DNA from: Eubacteriaceae bacterium
GTDB lineage: Bacteria; Bacillota; Clostridia; Lachnospirales; Lachnospiraceae
Assembly: GCA_902362455.1 (NCBI GenBank)
Contig: CABIWJ010000004.1
Location: 62,001-126,000 of the forward strand
Length of the DNA stretch: 64,000 bases
Reading direction: 5' to 3'
Shown here: positions 34,729 to 44,154 of the stretch, in pieces
Layout of the letters: each line of letters starts with the position of its first letter
Numbering within the stretch: the first letter of the stretch is position 1
Translations under genes and position numbers: made by a program
The notes under the pieces: generated by a model
The model's database searches: none
What the model saw: only the letters and a program-made list of their open reading frames with translations
Told to the model about the DNA's origin: nothing

Positions 34729-36438
34729 ATGGCTAGATACAATAAGATACGACTAGGTGACTGCCTGGTACAAAAAGGCATGATTACAGAAGAACAGTTG
34801 TCAGAAGCCTTAGTTAAGCAGAAAGAGAATGGCACTAAGCTTGGCGAGACAATTGTTGAATTGGGTTATGTCTCAGAAAATGATATGATTGATGTGTTAG
34901 TCGAGCAGCTTGGAATTGAGTATGTTGATGTTAGAAAGATAAAAGTTGATGAGAATGCAGCAAGGCTATTGAAAGAAGACTTTATGCGTAAGAATAGTCT
35001 TATACCAATTGCATTTGATGAACTTTTGCCAAATGTCATCAGAGTTGCAATGGCTGATCCGATGGACATCATAGCGATAGATGATATTTCTATTATAACC
35101 AATATGCAGGTAGACCCTGTATTGTCTACTAAGGGCCAGATAAATATGGCTATAGATAAGATATTTGGTGCGACGCAAGCTATGCAGGCTGCTGAACAGT
35201 ACAGAAAAGAACGTGAAAGAGATAGAGAAAAAGCTGGACTCAATATGGATGAGGAAGAGGAAGATTCAGAACTTGATAATTCTCCGATCGTTCAGCTTGT
35301 TCGAAGCATATTAGAGCAGGGCGTAAGAAGGAGAGCCAGTGATATACATATTGAGGCACTTGAGTTTCAAGTAAGAGTCAGATTCAGAATTGATGGTGCT
35401 TTAGTTCAGGTAATGACATATGATATAGATTTATTACCAGCAATTGTTGCCAGAATTAAGATTATAGGCGGTATGGATATATCGGAGAAGAGAAAACCGC
35501 AGGATGGTCGTATTGCTATGACAGTCGACAGACGAGACTACGATGTCCGTGTATCTATATTACCGACTATTAACGGCGAGAAAGTCGTTATGCGTTTGAC
35601 TTCTAAAGAGAATCTTACGAGAGATAAGAAAAACTTAGGCTTTTCAGAGGAGGAATTAGAGAAGTTTGATAGAATATTAAAGAACCCACATGGAATCATA
35701 CTTGTAACAGGACCTACTGGTTCAGGTAAATCTACAACATTATATACGGCATTGAGTGAACTTAATACAGAGGACGTTAACATTATAACAGTTGAGGACC
35801 CTGTAGAAGCAAACATGGAAGGAATTAATCAGGTGCATGTTAATGAAAAAGCGGGACTTACATTTGCAAGCGCATTAAGATCTATTCTCCGTCAGGATCC
35901 GGATATAATTATGATAGGTGAAATTCGAGACGGTGAGACTGCTGGTATAGCTGTAAAAGCGGCTATCACAGGACATTTAGTTGTTAGTACATTGCATACA
36001 AATGGTACAGCGAGTACAGTAACCCGTCTTGTAGATATGGGTATGGAATCTTACTTAATAGGTGATGCTTTGGTAGGCGTTATAGCACAGCGACTTGTAA
36101 GAAGACTATGCCCTGAGTGTAAACGGCTTGTTTACGCGACTGAAGATGAGAAGAGATTATTAGGTGTTACGACACCTGGTGATTTACCGATATATGAACC
36201 GGTTGGCTGTGAGGCTTGTGGTAACACAGGATACCATGGACGAATCGGTGTATATGAGATAATGCCTGTTACAAATGACTTAAGAATAAAGATTGCTGCA
36301 GGAGCAAGAGCTGACGAGATTAAAGAACAGGCGGTCAGTGAGGGTATGAGCACATTAAGTGTAAGTGCAGCAAAATTATGTGTGCAAGGTGTAACTTCAT
36401 TTAAAGAAGCACTTAAGATAGCATATGAATCAGAATAA
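34729..36438 (+). CDS. pilB: Type IV pilus assembly ATPase PilB
   Basis: Hexameric AAA+-like ATPase that powers pilus extension. Residues 1-150 hold a MshEN-like N-terminal domain (LGDCLVQKGMITEEQLSEALVKQ repeated pattern), which in relatives binds cyclic di-GMP. The motor domain has Walker A GPTGSGKST (328-336), Asp box, DIIMIGEIRD (Walker B) and HLVVSTLHTN. A CPEC...CEACG tetracysteine zinc element follows, as in PilB/GspE. 569 residues. First gene of the pilus locus; GAGGG before the ATG. Confidence 0.95.
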   Translation: MARYNKIRLGDCLVQKGMITEEQLSEALVKQKENGTKLGETIVELGYVSENDMIDVLVEQLGIEYVDVRKIKVDENAARLLKEDFMRKNSLIPIAFDELLPNVIRVAMADPMDIIAIDDISIITNMQVDPVLSTKGQINMAIDKIFGATQAMQAAEQYRKERERDREKAGLNMDEEEEDSELDNSPIVQLVRSILEQGVRRRASDIHIEALEFQVRVRFRIDGALVQVMTYDIDLLPAIVARIKIIGGMDISEKRKPQDGRIAMTVDRRDYDVRVSILPTINGEKVVMRLTSKENLTRDKKNLGFSEEELEKFDRILKNPHGIILVTGPTGSGKSTTLYTALSELNTEDVNIITVEDPVEANMEGINQVHVNEKAGLTFASALRSILRQDPDIIMIGEIRDGETAGIAVKAAITGHLVVSTLHTNGTASTVTRLVDMGMESYLIGDALVGVIAQRLVRRLCPECKRLVYATEDEKRLLGVTTPGDLPIYEPVGCEACGNTGYHGRIGVYEIMPVTNDLRIKIAAGARADEIKEQAVSEGMSTLSVSAAKLCVQGVTSFKEALKIAYESE

Positions 36439-36453
36439 GGAGGCAGTTAGAAA

Positions 36454-37518
36454 ATGATATCTATTGAAGAATTACTAAATGTTGCGGCCGAACATAACGC
36501 GTCCGATGTACATATTACAGTTGGAGTTCCGCCTAAGATGAGAGTGAATGGCGATTTACTTGATATGGATTATCCAAGATTGATGCCTGATGATGCAGAG
36601 AACATTATTATGAGCATACTTGATAAGAGGCATAAAGCTATATTTGATGAGAAAGGTGAAGTGGATTTCTCAATATCTATACCTATGGTAGGAAGATACC
36701 GTGTTAATATATTTAGACAGAGAGGGTCAATGGCAGCAGCACTTCGTGTGGTTGGTACAGAGATTCCTAATCCGGATAAGTTAGGTGTTCCTAAGGCAGT
36801 ACAGGACTTACATAAGAGAAAGAGAGGACTTGTGTTAGTAACAGGACCTACAGGTTCAGGTAAATCTACAACACTTGCTTCTATTATAGATTTGGTTAAT
36901 ACAAATACATCTTCACATATTATTACATTGGAAGATCCTATCGAGTATATGCACAAGCATAAGAAAGCTATGGTTAACCAGAGGGAGATTGGATTGGACT
37001 CTATGTCATATAATAATGCATTAAGAGCTGCACTCCGTGAAGACCCTGATGTAATCCTTGTTGGTGAGATGCGTGACTTTGAGACAATTTCGATTGCGGT
37101 AACAGCAGCAGAAACAGGACATCTTGTATTCTCTACATTGCATACAATTGGTGCAGCAGCAACAATTGACCGTATTATTGACGTATTCCCTACACATCAG
37201 CAGCAACAGATAAGAGTTCAGTTATCAATGGTATTAGAGGCTGTTATATCTCAGCAACTTATTCCTACAGCTGACCATAAACGAAGAGTTGCAGCATTTG
37301 AGGTAATGATAACGAATCCTGCGATTAAAAACCTTATTCGTGAAGGTAAAACATATCAGATTCAGTCTATGATCCAGACAAATAAGAAATTAGGAATGCA
37401 GACTATGGATGATGCGCTTTATGATTTATACAGACGTGGAGAGATAACGGGAGAGAGATGTGCTGCATATGCACAGGATATCGTGTCTATGGACAAACGT
37501 TTACGAGGAATTATCTAG
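36454..37518 (+). CDS. pilT: Type IV pilus retraction ATPase PilT
   Basis: Drives pilus retraction and twitching motility. ASDVHITVGVPPKMRVNGDL at the N-terminus, Walker A GPTGSGKSTT, DVILVGEMRD, HLVFSTLHTIGAA, and the PilT-specific AIKNLIREGKTYQIQSMIQT near the C-terminus (the AIRNLIRE box). No tetracysteine element, which separates it from PilB. 354 residues. AAGGAGG precedes the ATG, 15 bases after pilB. Confidence 0.96.
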   Translation: MISIEELLNVAAEHNASDVHITVGVPPKMRVNGDLLDMDYPRLMPDDAENIIMSILDKRHKAIFDEKGEVDFSISIPMVGRYRVNIFRQRGSMAAALRVVGTEIPNPDKLGVPKAVQDLHKRKRGLVLVTGPTGSGKSTTLASIIDLVNTNTSSHIITLEDPIEYMHKHKKAMVNQREIGLDSMSYNNALRAALREDPDVILVGEMRDFETISIAVTAAETGHLVFSTLHTIGAAATIDRIIDVFPTHQQQQIRVQLSMVLEAVISQQLIPTADHKRRVAAFEVMITNPAIKNLIREGKTYQIQSMIQTNKKLGMQTMDDALYDLYRRGEITGERCAAYAQDIVSMDKRLRGII

Positions 37519-37641
37519 ATAATATGATAGAATATTTGGACAATGTTACTAAATATGTAGCCAGACATTGTGCAAAATGATAAAAATATTAACAAAATAT
37601 TAATAAAGTTAAAACAAGTGGTAAATAAAAAGAAAATATGA

Positions 37642-37667
37642 TATAATTTGTACATAATTTAGTACAA
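37642..37667 (+). promoter_or_regulatory. Possible promoter and operator before pilC
   Basis: TATAAT (37642-37647) without a good -35, directly followed by the inverted repeat TTGTAC-ATAATTTA-GTACAA (37648-37667). The position over the start of transcription would suit a repressor site or an mRNA 5' hairpin. No cyclic di-GMP riboswitch was recognised in the 181-base gap. Confidence 0.35.
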
Positions 37668-37699
37668 GATTAAAAAAACTCTTAGAGAGGAGTGAAAAG

Positions 37700-38923
37700 A
37701 TGCCAAATTATAAATATACCGCATATGGTAAAGATGGCAAGGAAATAAAAGGCTCTGTCGAAGCAGAAGACAAAGAAGCTGCTTTGCAACAGATAAAGAA
37801 TGCCGGAAACATTCCGGTAAATGTTTCGGAAGAAGGTATTTTTGATAAAGATATTAATATCTCGTTTGGTGGTAATAAAGTATCAGCAAGAGATTTAAGT
37901 ATCTTCTGCAGACAGTTTGTTAGTATATCTGGTGCTGGTGTATCGATAGTAGATGCATTGGAAATGTTAGCTGACCAGACAGAAAGCAAAGAGTTAAAAG
38001 CAGCTATAATCGACATAAAAGTATCTGTTCAGAAAGGTGAGACGCTTGCTAACAGTATGAGAAAGCAAGGTAAAATATTTCCACCTATTATGATAAATAT
38101 GATTGAGGCAGGTGAGGCTTCTGGTAACCTGGAGGTTTCATTTGATCGAATGGCTACACAGTTTGAGAAACAAACAAAACTACAGGCACTGGTTAAGAAA
38201 TCTATGATATATCCTATAGCATTAATGGTTGTAGTAATCGGTGTAGTTGTTGCAATGATGATTTTAGTTATTCCGTCGTTCTCAGAGATGTATGCAGATA
38301 TGGATCAACAGTTACCGGCTCTTACAAGAGCATTGGTTGCGTGCAGTGATTTTATAGTTGATAAATGGTATATATTAATAGCTGTTATTGCTATTATAGT
38401 TATAGCATTCAAGGTATTTGCAGCAAGTGAGAAAGGTACATATATATTAGCAAATATGTCGATGAAAGCACCAATATTTGGCAAGCTTACAGTGAAGTCA
38501 GCTTCAGCACAGTTTGCAAGAACTCTTTCGACACTTACAGCGTCTGGTATCTCTATGATAGACGCACTAGAAATTGCAGGTAAGACTATGAAGAATGTAA
38601 TATTTAGAGACGCTGTTATGGAGGCAAGGGAAAAAGTTGCACAAGGTAGACCGTTATCTGAACCACTTAAGAATGGAAAAGTATTTCCTAATATGATAGT
38701 TCATATGATAGGTATCGGTGAAGAAACAGGTAATATGGAAGATATGCTTATTACGGCAGCATCATATTATGAAGAAGAAGTAGAAGTGGCTACTCAATCG
38801 ACAGCAGCAGTTATTGAGCCACTTATAATAGTAGTTATGGCAGCTATTGTCGGAACAATTATTATGGCGATACTTATACCTATGTTTGGTATGTATGACT
38901 TGGCTGGTGGCGATGAAGCTTAG
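37700..38923 (+). CDS. pilC: Type IV pilus inner membrane platform protein PilC
   Basis: Polytopic platform protein that couples PilB/PilT to pilin insertion. Two T2SSF domains (about residues 60-190 and 265-390), with FCRQFVSISGAGVSIVDALEML and ARTLSTLTASGISMIDALEIA as the repeated start of each, and three membrane segments. PNYKYTAYGKDGKEIKGSVEA is the standard PilC N-terminus. 407 residues. GAGGAG before the ATG. Confidence 0.95.
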   Translation: MPNYKYTAYGKDGKEIKGSVEAEDKEAALQQIKNAGNIPVNVSEEGIFDKDINISFGGNKVSARDLSIFCRQFVSISGAGVSIVDALEMLADQTESKELKAAIIDIKVSVQKGETLANSMRKQGKIFPPIMINMIEAGEASGNLEVSFDRMATQFEKQTKLQALVKKSMIYPIALMVVVIGVVVAMMILVIPSFSEMYADMDQQLPALTRALVACSDFIVDKWYILIAVIAIIVIAFKVFAASEKGTYILANMSMKAPIFGKLTVKSASAQFARTLSTLTASGISMIDALEIAGKTMKNVIFRDAVMEAREKVAQGRPLSEPLKNGKVFPNMIVHMIGIGEETGNMEDMLITAASYYEEEVEVATQSTAAVIEPLIIVVMAAIVGTIIMAILIPMFGMYDLAGGDEA

Positions 38924-38951
38924 AATGAATGATATAAGAAAGGTGAGGTGC

Positions 38952-39371
38952 ATGAAAAAGGATAATAAAGGTTTTTCACTTATAGAATTAATTATAGTTA
39001 TTGCCATTATGGCTGTGCTCGTAGCGGTAATTGCACCAAACCTTAGCAAATATCTATCGTCGTCCAAGCAGAAAACTGATATATCTAATATTGATACAAT
39101 CAAAGGCGTGATTGAACAAAGTTGTGCACTTACAAATACTGAAGTGTCTGAACCACAGAGCCTCGGGACTTGGGTGGAACTGAAAGAAAATAGTGTATAC
39201 TATGATTCCGATGCAGCTGACGTCGATGGTTATACGGCTTTTTCAAGAAGTGTTGCAGAAGCATTAGGAGAGGTCCCAAAGTCTAAAGTTACAGGAAAGG
39301 ATTTCTGGGTAAAGATAGAACAGGATTCAACAACTGGAATATATACTGTAACAGTGAAGTCAAAATCATAA
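38952..39371 (+). CDS. Type IV pilin (major-pilin type)
   Basis: 139-residue prepilin. After the short leader MKKDNKG the mature protein starts FSLIELIIVIAIMAVLVAV, the N-methylated helix with Glu at position 5. The globular part is small. ATG at 38952 follows AAAGGTG; the frame is open upstream into pilC but that part is not coding. It shares its helix almost exactly with the next gene, while the C-terminal part differs. Confidence 0.92.
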   Translation: MKKDNKGFSLIELIIVIAIMAVLVAVIAPNLSKYLSSSKQKTDISNIDTIKGVIEQSCALTNTEVSEPQSLGTWVELKENSVYYDSDAADVDGYTAFSRSVAEALGEVPKSKVTGKDFWVKIEQDSTTGIYTVTVKSKS

Positions 39372-39442
39372 TTTATGTTCATAACATCAGAAGATGTTAA
39401 TGATAAATAAAATAATATTATAAGAAAAGGAGTGTTAGTTTT

Positions 39443-39853
39443 ATGAAAAAAACAAACAACAAAGGTTTCTCATTAATCGAGCTTATTATCGTTATTGCTA
39501 TTATGGCTGTCTTAGTAGCAATCATAGCTCCAAACTTAACAAAATATCTTGGTAAATCCAAGAAAAACACAGACAAAAAAAATCTGGATGAGATTGAATC
39601 AACTTTAAAGACATGTATTACTGATTATGATATGGAATATGATGAGTTATTAGCAGATGGTGGTACTTTGACAGTTACTTTTGGCGCAAGTGGTGCGACA
39701 CTTTCAACAGCTAATGCTAATTTTAAGTCTATTGTTGATACAGCAATTGATGCAAGCAAGACAAAGAGCAAAGATAAAAATAATAAATATGCTATTGCTA
39801 CAATAACAAAGTCAAGTGGTACATATGGCATTAAAGTTGAGTTTCAGTCATAG
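39443..39853 (+). CDS. pilA: Type IV pilin (second, probable major pilin)
   Basis: 136-residue prepilin with leader MKKTNNKG, cleaved before FSLIELIIVIAIMAVLVAI (Glu5 present), then NLTKYLGKSKKN and a small Thr/Ser/Lys-rich globular domain without cysteines. AAAGGAG precedes the ATG. Compared with the neighbouring pilin, only the helix is conserved. The 71-base gap before it has no terminator. Which of the two is the main subunit cannot be told by sequence. Confidence 0.92.
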   Translation: MKKTNNKGFSLIELIIVIAIMAVLVAIIAPNLTKYLGKSKKNTDKKNLDEIESTLKTCITDYDMEYDELLADGGTLTVTFGASGATLSTANANFKSIVDTAIDASKTKSKDKNNKYAIATITKSSGTYGIKVEFQS

Positions 39854-39896
39854 TTAGAAACTAATTTAAAATCAAAAGCAAAGGTAGATAGACACA

Positions 39897-40649
39897 ATGA
39901 ATACATTCTTAATAATAATTACTATAATATATGGAATAATAATAGGCAGCTTTTTAAATGTATGTATATATAGGATACCTAAGAATGAAAGCATTGTGAC
40001 GGACAGGTCACATTGTATGACTTGTGGGCATAAGCTCAAGTGGTACGATTTGGTACCACTTGTAAGCTACCTTACATTAGGTGGTAAATGCAGATATTGT
40101 AAGACGAAGATTTCTAAACAGTATCCGGTAATTGAATTTACTAATGGTGTATTATATGGAATACTTGTAGTAGTTAATGGATTCAATATATCAACCATAC
40201 TATTTTGTTTGTGTTCATCTGCATTATTAGCACTTAGTGTTATTGACTGGAGAACATTTGAGATTCCAATAGCCTTTAATATTTTCATCGGTATTTTGGG
40301 CATTATAAGATTACTTACAGATTTAGAACATTGGTATGTATATATCATTGGATTCTTTGCAGTAAGTGGTTTTTTATATTTATTATTTTTAATTACTAAA
40401 GGAAGAGGTATTGGCGGTGGTGACATTAAATTAATGGCTGCTGCAGGCTTACTCATAGGCTGGAAGAATATTATTCTTGCTTTGGGAATAGGATGCGTAT
40501 TAGGTTCGATCATTCATATTATTCTGATGAAAGTCCAGAATAAGGAAAGAGTGCTTGCATTCGGACCATACCTGTCATTAGGTATATATATAGCTATGTT
40601 ATATGGTAACCAGATTATTGAATGGTATATAAATACGTTTATTTATTAA
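39897..40649 (+). CDS. pilD: Prepilin peptidase / N-methyltransferase
   Basis: Membrane aspartyl protease (A24) that cleaves prepilin leaders and methylates the new N-terminus. GSFLNVCIYRIPKNES start; four cytoplasmic cysteines C40, C43, C65 and C68 with KLKWYDLVPLVSYL between; catalytic Asp in VIDWRTFEIP and in GIGGGDIKLMAAAGLLIGW. 250 residues, eight hydrophobic segments. It would process the six prepilin-like proteins of this locus. Confidence 0.95.
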   Translation: MNTFLIIITIIYGIIIGSFLNVCIYRIPKNESIVTDRSHCMTCGHKLKWYDLVPLVSYLTLGGKCRYCKTKISKQYPVIEFTNGVLYGILVVVNGFNISTILFCLCSSALLALSVIDWRTFEIPIAFNIFIGILGIIRLLTDLEHWYVYIIGFFAVSGFLYLLFLITKGRGIGGGDIKLMAAAGLLIGWKNIILALGIGCVLGSIIHIILMKVQNKERVLAFGPYLSLGIYIAMLYGNQIIEWYINTFIY

Positions 40650-40675
40650 TAAAAACTATTGAGGGAGGCTAAGAG

Positions 40676-42262
40676 ATGGCATCTAAAACATTAACCATTG
40701 AAATTGGTAATGAATTCATTAAAGTCTGTGAAGCACAGGTTAATAAGAATAATGTAATGGTTCATCATGCAATTTCAGTACAGACACCACAGGATACCGT
40801 AGAGGATGGATTTGTTAAGGATATTACTCAGGTATCAGAAGCTATAGGAAGAGCATTAACACAGGAACAGATTACAGCTAAGGAAGTTACATTCGTACTT
40901 AACTCATCAAGAGTAGCTACAAAAGAGGTAATTATTCCTTATGTTAAGATGGACAAAGTTCAGGAATTAATTAATGCAAATGCTTCAGAATATTTCCCTG
41001 TTAATATTGATGATTATGTATTATCTTATACAATTCTTGAGGCTAAGAAAACTAAGGAAGAACAGAAGATGAGAGTTCTTGTCTATGCCGCACCTGAGAG
41101 AATGGTAGAGAGCTATTTCAATCTTGCTAATCTTCTTGGAATGAGAGTTAAGGCAGTGGATTATGCTGGTAACAGTACATTGCAGTTAATTAAGATTCAG
41201 ATTGATGAAAGACCAACTTTAGTAGTTCAGTTAGGTATGGATACAACTATTGTATCTGTTATGAATAATAATGTATTACAATTACAGAGAACAATTCCGT
41301 ATGGTGAATCACTTTTGCTTAATTCCGTAATGGAGAGCAGAAATGTTAAGGCGAATGTAGCTCTGGAATTATTAGCATCAGCACAGATTGTTAAGAATTC
41401 TCTTGAAGAAGATGAGACTACTAATTCATTAAAATATCTTATAAGTAATGTAAACAGAGTTATTGAATATTATTCAAGCAGAAATACAGAAGCACCACTT
41501 CAGAAGATTGTAATTATCGGTGAGGGTGCAGATGTGCTTGGAATGGATGTCTTGTTCTCTAATGAAACAAGCCTTCCAGCAGAACGTTTAACATTATTAA
41601 AGAATGTTGAATCATATAACAGAATTAAATTGTCTACATCATTATTGAAACAGTATATGGCAAATGTAGGTGCAGCACTTAATCCTATACATTTACAACC
41701 TAAGAAGTCAATAAGTAGTAAAGCTGAAAAGGGTGCAAATGTTAATATAGTACCATATGTAGCGACTATGGTAGTGATGCTTGCAGCTTCGGTTGTACTT
41801 GCAGTAATTCCACTTACTAGATATACTGTTAAGAATAACGAGAAGAAAGATATGGAAAAAGAAATTAAGAATTTATCCAGTGTAAATGAAATATATAGTG
41901 AATATTATAATGCTGAGGATAAATTAGCTGATTTAAAGGCATTCTATTTGTCAACATGTAATAATACTGAATGGGTATATAACCTATTTGAATTTTTAGA
42001 AAAGGATATGCCAAAGAACATGTTATTTAATACTTTGGCAGTTGATTCTGGAAATGTAACTATATCAGGTGCTACTATCTATGAATATGAACTTGCTGGT
42101 GTACTTAATTCATTAGAGCAGGAGAATCATATTAGTAACATTGTAACAAGTGGATATACTCATAATAAGGATAAAGGAACAGTTACTTTTGATTTAAGTT
42201 TCAGTATAGTTAGTGATGATTTAGCGGAAGTTGAGACTACAAATGGAGAGGAGGCTAACTAA
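40676..42262 (+). CDS. pilM: PilM-PilN fusion, type IV pilus alignment protein
   Basis: 528 residues. Residues 1-345 are an actin-like PilM domain (LTIEIGNEFIKVCEAQ, QLGMDTTIVSVM, IVIIGEGADVLGMD, VGAALNPIHL). Then comes one membrane helix (about 357-382), a coiled coil (KDMEKEIKNLSSVNEIYSEY) and a small ferredoxin-like domain, which is the architecture of PilN. PilM and PilN are separate proteins in well-studied systems, where PilM binds the cytoplasmic tail of PilN; here the contact is covalent. GAGGGAGG before the ATG. Followed by pilO. Confidence 0.85.
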   Translation: MASKTLTIEIGNEFIKVCEAQVNKNNVMVHHAISVQTPQDTVEDGFVKDITQVSEAIGRALTQEQITAKEVTFVLNSSRVATKEVIIPYVKMDKVQELINANASEYFPVNIDDYVLSYTILEAKKTKEEQKMRVLVYAAPERMVESYFNLANLLGMRVKAVDYAGNSTLQLIKIQIDERPTLVVQLGMDTTIVSVMNNNVLQLQRTIPYGESLLLNSVMESRNVKANVALELLASAQIVKNSLEEDETTNSLKYLISNVNRVIEYYSSRNTEAPLQKIVIIGEGADVLGMDVLFSNETSLPAERLTLLKNVESYNRIKLSTSLLKQYMANVGAALNPIHLQPKKSISSKAEKGANVNIVPYVATMVVMLAASVVLAVIPLTRYTVKNNEKKDMEKEIKNLSSVNEIYSEYYNAEDKLADLKAFYLSTCNNTEWVYNLFEFLEKDMPKNMLFNTLAVDSGNVTISGATIYEYELAGVLNSLEQENHISNIVTSGYTHNKDKGTVTFDLSFSIVSDDLAEVETTNGEEAN

Positions 42263-42263
42263 T

Positions 42264-42959
42264 ATGAGTGAAAATAGAAATAATATGAATAATTTAAGAT
42301 ATGTATTTATATTAATAGGTGTGTTAGCATTATTAGCATCATATTTCTTAGTATTCACTAAATATAATACTAAGATAAGTGATATTTCAGATGAGATAAA
42401 GACTCTTAAAACAGAAAGAGACAGGCTCAAGGAGCTATATGCTAATAAAGATAATATAAAGTCTCAGACAGCATCACTTGAGAGTGACATAGACAAAGAA
42501 TTAAGCAAATATGATGGTGGATTATCATATAAAGCAGAGATTATGGACACATATAATATGACACAGGACTTGAAGGTTGATGTTAATTCTCTTACTTTAA
42601 ATGCTAAGGAAGTACCATATACATTTGGACAGCTTGCTTCTGTAAATCCTAATGGTGGTTCTAGTGATGTGGGAAAATATACAAGTGAATCAATGAGTTA
42701 TGATATATCGACAAATGGTACATATGACCAGCTGAAACAGATTATTAAATATATAATTGATACAAATGGAAAGAGAAAAGCATTAAAAACAATATCTATA
42801 TCTGGTGGTGGACAAGAGGAATTGAATATGACTGTATCATTAACAGAATATGCAATTGCCGGCGAAGGAAGAGAAATCCAGAAGGTAGAGATACCAGATT
42901 ATGAAAAATCTACAAACAATTTATTCTTCAATCAGGTTATTGTAAGAGTAGCAGAATAA
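42264..42959 (+). CDS. pilO: PilO-like type IV pilus alignment protein
   Basis: 231 residues: short cytoplasmic tail, one membrane helix (YVFILIGVLALLASYFLVF), a coiled coil (SDEIKTLKTERDRLKELYANKD) and an extracytoplasmic alpha/beta domain. This and its place right after pilM-pilN identify PilO. Its ATG at 42264 is one base past the fusion gene's stop, with GGAGG nine bases before it; the frame is open further upstream, but that overlaps pilM-N. Confidence 0.82.
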   Translation: MSENRNNMNNLRYVFILIGVLALLASYFLVFTKYNTKISDISDEIKTLKTERDRLKELYANKDNIKSQTASLESDIDKELSKYDGGLSYKAEIMDTYNMTQDLKVDVNSLTLNAKEVPYTFGQLASVNPNGGSSDVGKYTSESMSYDISTNGTYDQLKQIIKYIIDTNGKRKALKTISISGGGQEELNMTVSLTEYAIAGEGREIQKVEIPDYEKSTNNLFFNQVIVRVAE

Positions 42960-42965
42960 AAACAT

Positions 42966-42992
42966 CTTAGCCAGTGAAATTCACTGGCTAAG
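42966..42992 (+). terminator. Perfect hairpin between pilO and the next pilin gene
   Basis: CTTAGCCAGTG / CACTGGCTAAG, 11 perfect pairs with an AAATT loop, directly after the pilO stop. There is no clear T-run, so it may be a weak terminator or an mRNA processing/stability hairpin that sets different levels for pilus core and minor pilins. Confidence 0.6.
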
Positions 42993-43044
42993 TGTTAAAT
43001 ATGAGAATAATTAAACGACCTTTTAAGAAGGGAGAATTTAGTGA

Positions 43045-44139
43045 ATGAATTATGAAAAAAAATTGAATAAGAATAACAAAGGTTTTACGTTATTAGAGTT
43101 AATATTGACAGTTGTTATATTAGCTCTGGTTACGGCTCCCTTTTTAAGTAGTTTCGTTTCGGCATCAAGGGCGAATCAAAAATCTAAACGCATACAGGAA
43201 GCTAATGAATTGGGAGAATATATTATTGAACAGTTCAAGGCAACTTCAGTAGATCAATTAGTAACAACATATAAATTAACGGCAGACGGTTCATATATAA
43301 TTGATTCAGCAACTGGTTCGGCATATAGTAAAAATTCTACAAAATATACAGGTAAAGTATCAAAGAACTCTGCCGATGCAGCATTGCCTACTGGTATGAG
43401 GAAAGGATATACGGCGGAACTTACTCTTACACCTGCGAAGAATGTAGTAAATGCGGATTATGCAATACCAGTAATAGACAATTTGGATAAAAAAGTATGT
43501 GCAGTTTTCAATAAAAATATTACTAAATATGATAATTTGTACACAGGAGCATCATCAAGAAAAGTTACTATTGAAGTTGAAAAAAGTGCTACAAAGTATA
43601 AAGTTAAGCTAATAGTAGATATTAAGAATGTTTCGGGCAGTATATTAGGTACTAACTCGATAACATGGGAATATGATACTGTACCATCAGTTTATGTGTT
43701 GTATAAACCATTAAGCGTAAATGATGAAATTGAAATTAAAAATAATATATATAATGCTGCTGATTTTGAAGTGGCAGGTGAAAAGAAGAATGTTGGAGTA
43801 TATATTATTAATCAAAAAGATTCAACCGGGCTGTATTACAATAGTATGCCGGCTTCAAGGATTAAAGTATATGAGGCATCTTCAGCTATATCAGGTAATA
43901 CATACACATTAAATAATCTTATCAGTCCAACTAGTACATCATCTATGTTAACTAACACAACGTTATATACTAATATAGGAGATGTTAAGAATAATCTTTC
44001 AGCAAGTAAAGACAATGGAAATGTAAATGATACAGTTAAGATGATTAAAATTGATACAGTTTATAACTTAGATGTAACAGTTAAATATGAAGGAAAGAAA
44101 GTTTCTGATTATAATTCAACGAAAGTTGTCGGAGAATAG
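43045..44139 (+). CDS. Large prepilin-like protein (PilV/GspI-like minor pilin)
   Basis: 364 residues. Leader NYEKKLNKNNKG then FTLLELILTVVILALVTAPF with Glu5, followed by a long helix (QEANELGEYIIEQFKATS) and an extracytoplasmic domain of about 300 residues rich in Thr/Asn/Lys/Val, probably beta-structured. FTLLELILTVVILALV and NELGEYIIEQ recall PilV/GspI minor pilins. The size is well above typical minor pilins (about 150-200). Followed without a gap by another large prepilin-like gene. Confidence 0.78.
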   Translation: MNYEKKLNKNNKGFTLLELILTVVILALVTAPFLSSFVSASRANQKSKRIQEANELGEYIIEQFKATSVDQLVTTYKLTADGSYIIDSATGSAYSKNSTKYTGKVSKNSADAALPTGMRKGYTAELTLTPAKNVVNADYAIPVIDNLDKKVCAVFNKNITKYDNLYTGASSRKVTIEVEKSATKYKVKLIVDIKNVSGSILGTNSITWEYDTVPSVYVLYKPLSVNDEIEIKNNIYNAADFEVAGEKKNVGVYIINQKDSTGLYYNSMPASRIKVYEASSAISGNTYTLNNLISPTSTSSMLTNTTLYTNIGDVKNNLSASKDNGNVNDTVKMIKIDTVYNLDVTVKYEGKKVSDYNSTKVVGE

Positions 44140-44154
44140 GAGGTGGCAGAATCA

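Noticed and set aside
37519-37699. Cyclic di-GMP riboswitch before the pilus genes
   Set aside because: Such riboswitches precede pil genes in some Clostridia, but none of the conserved core was recognised here or before pilB.
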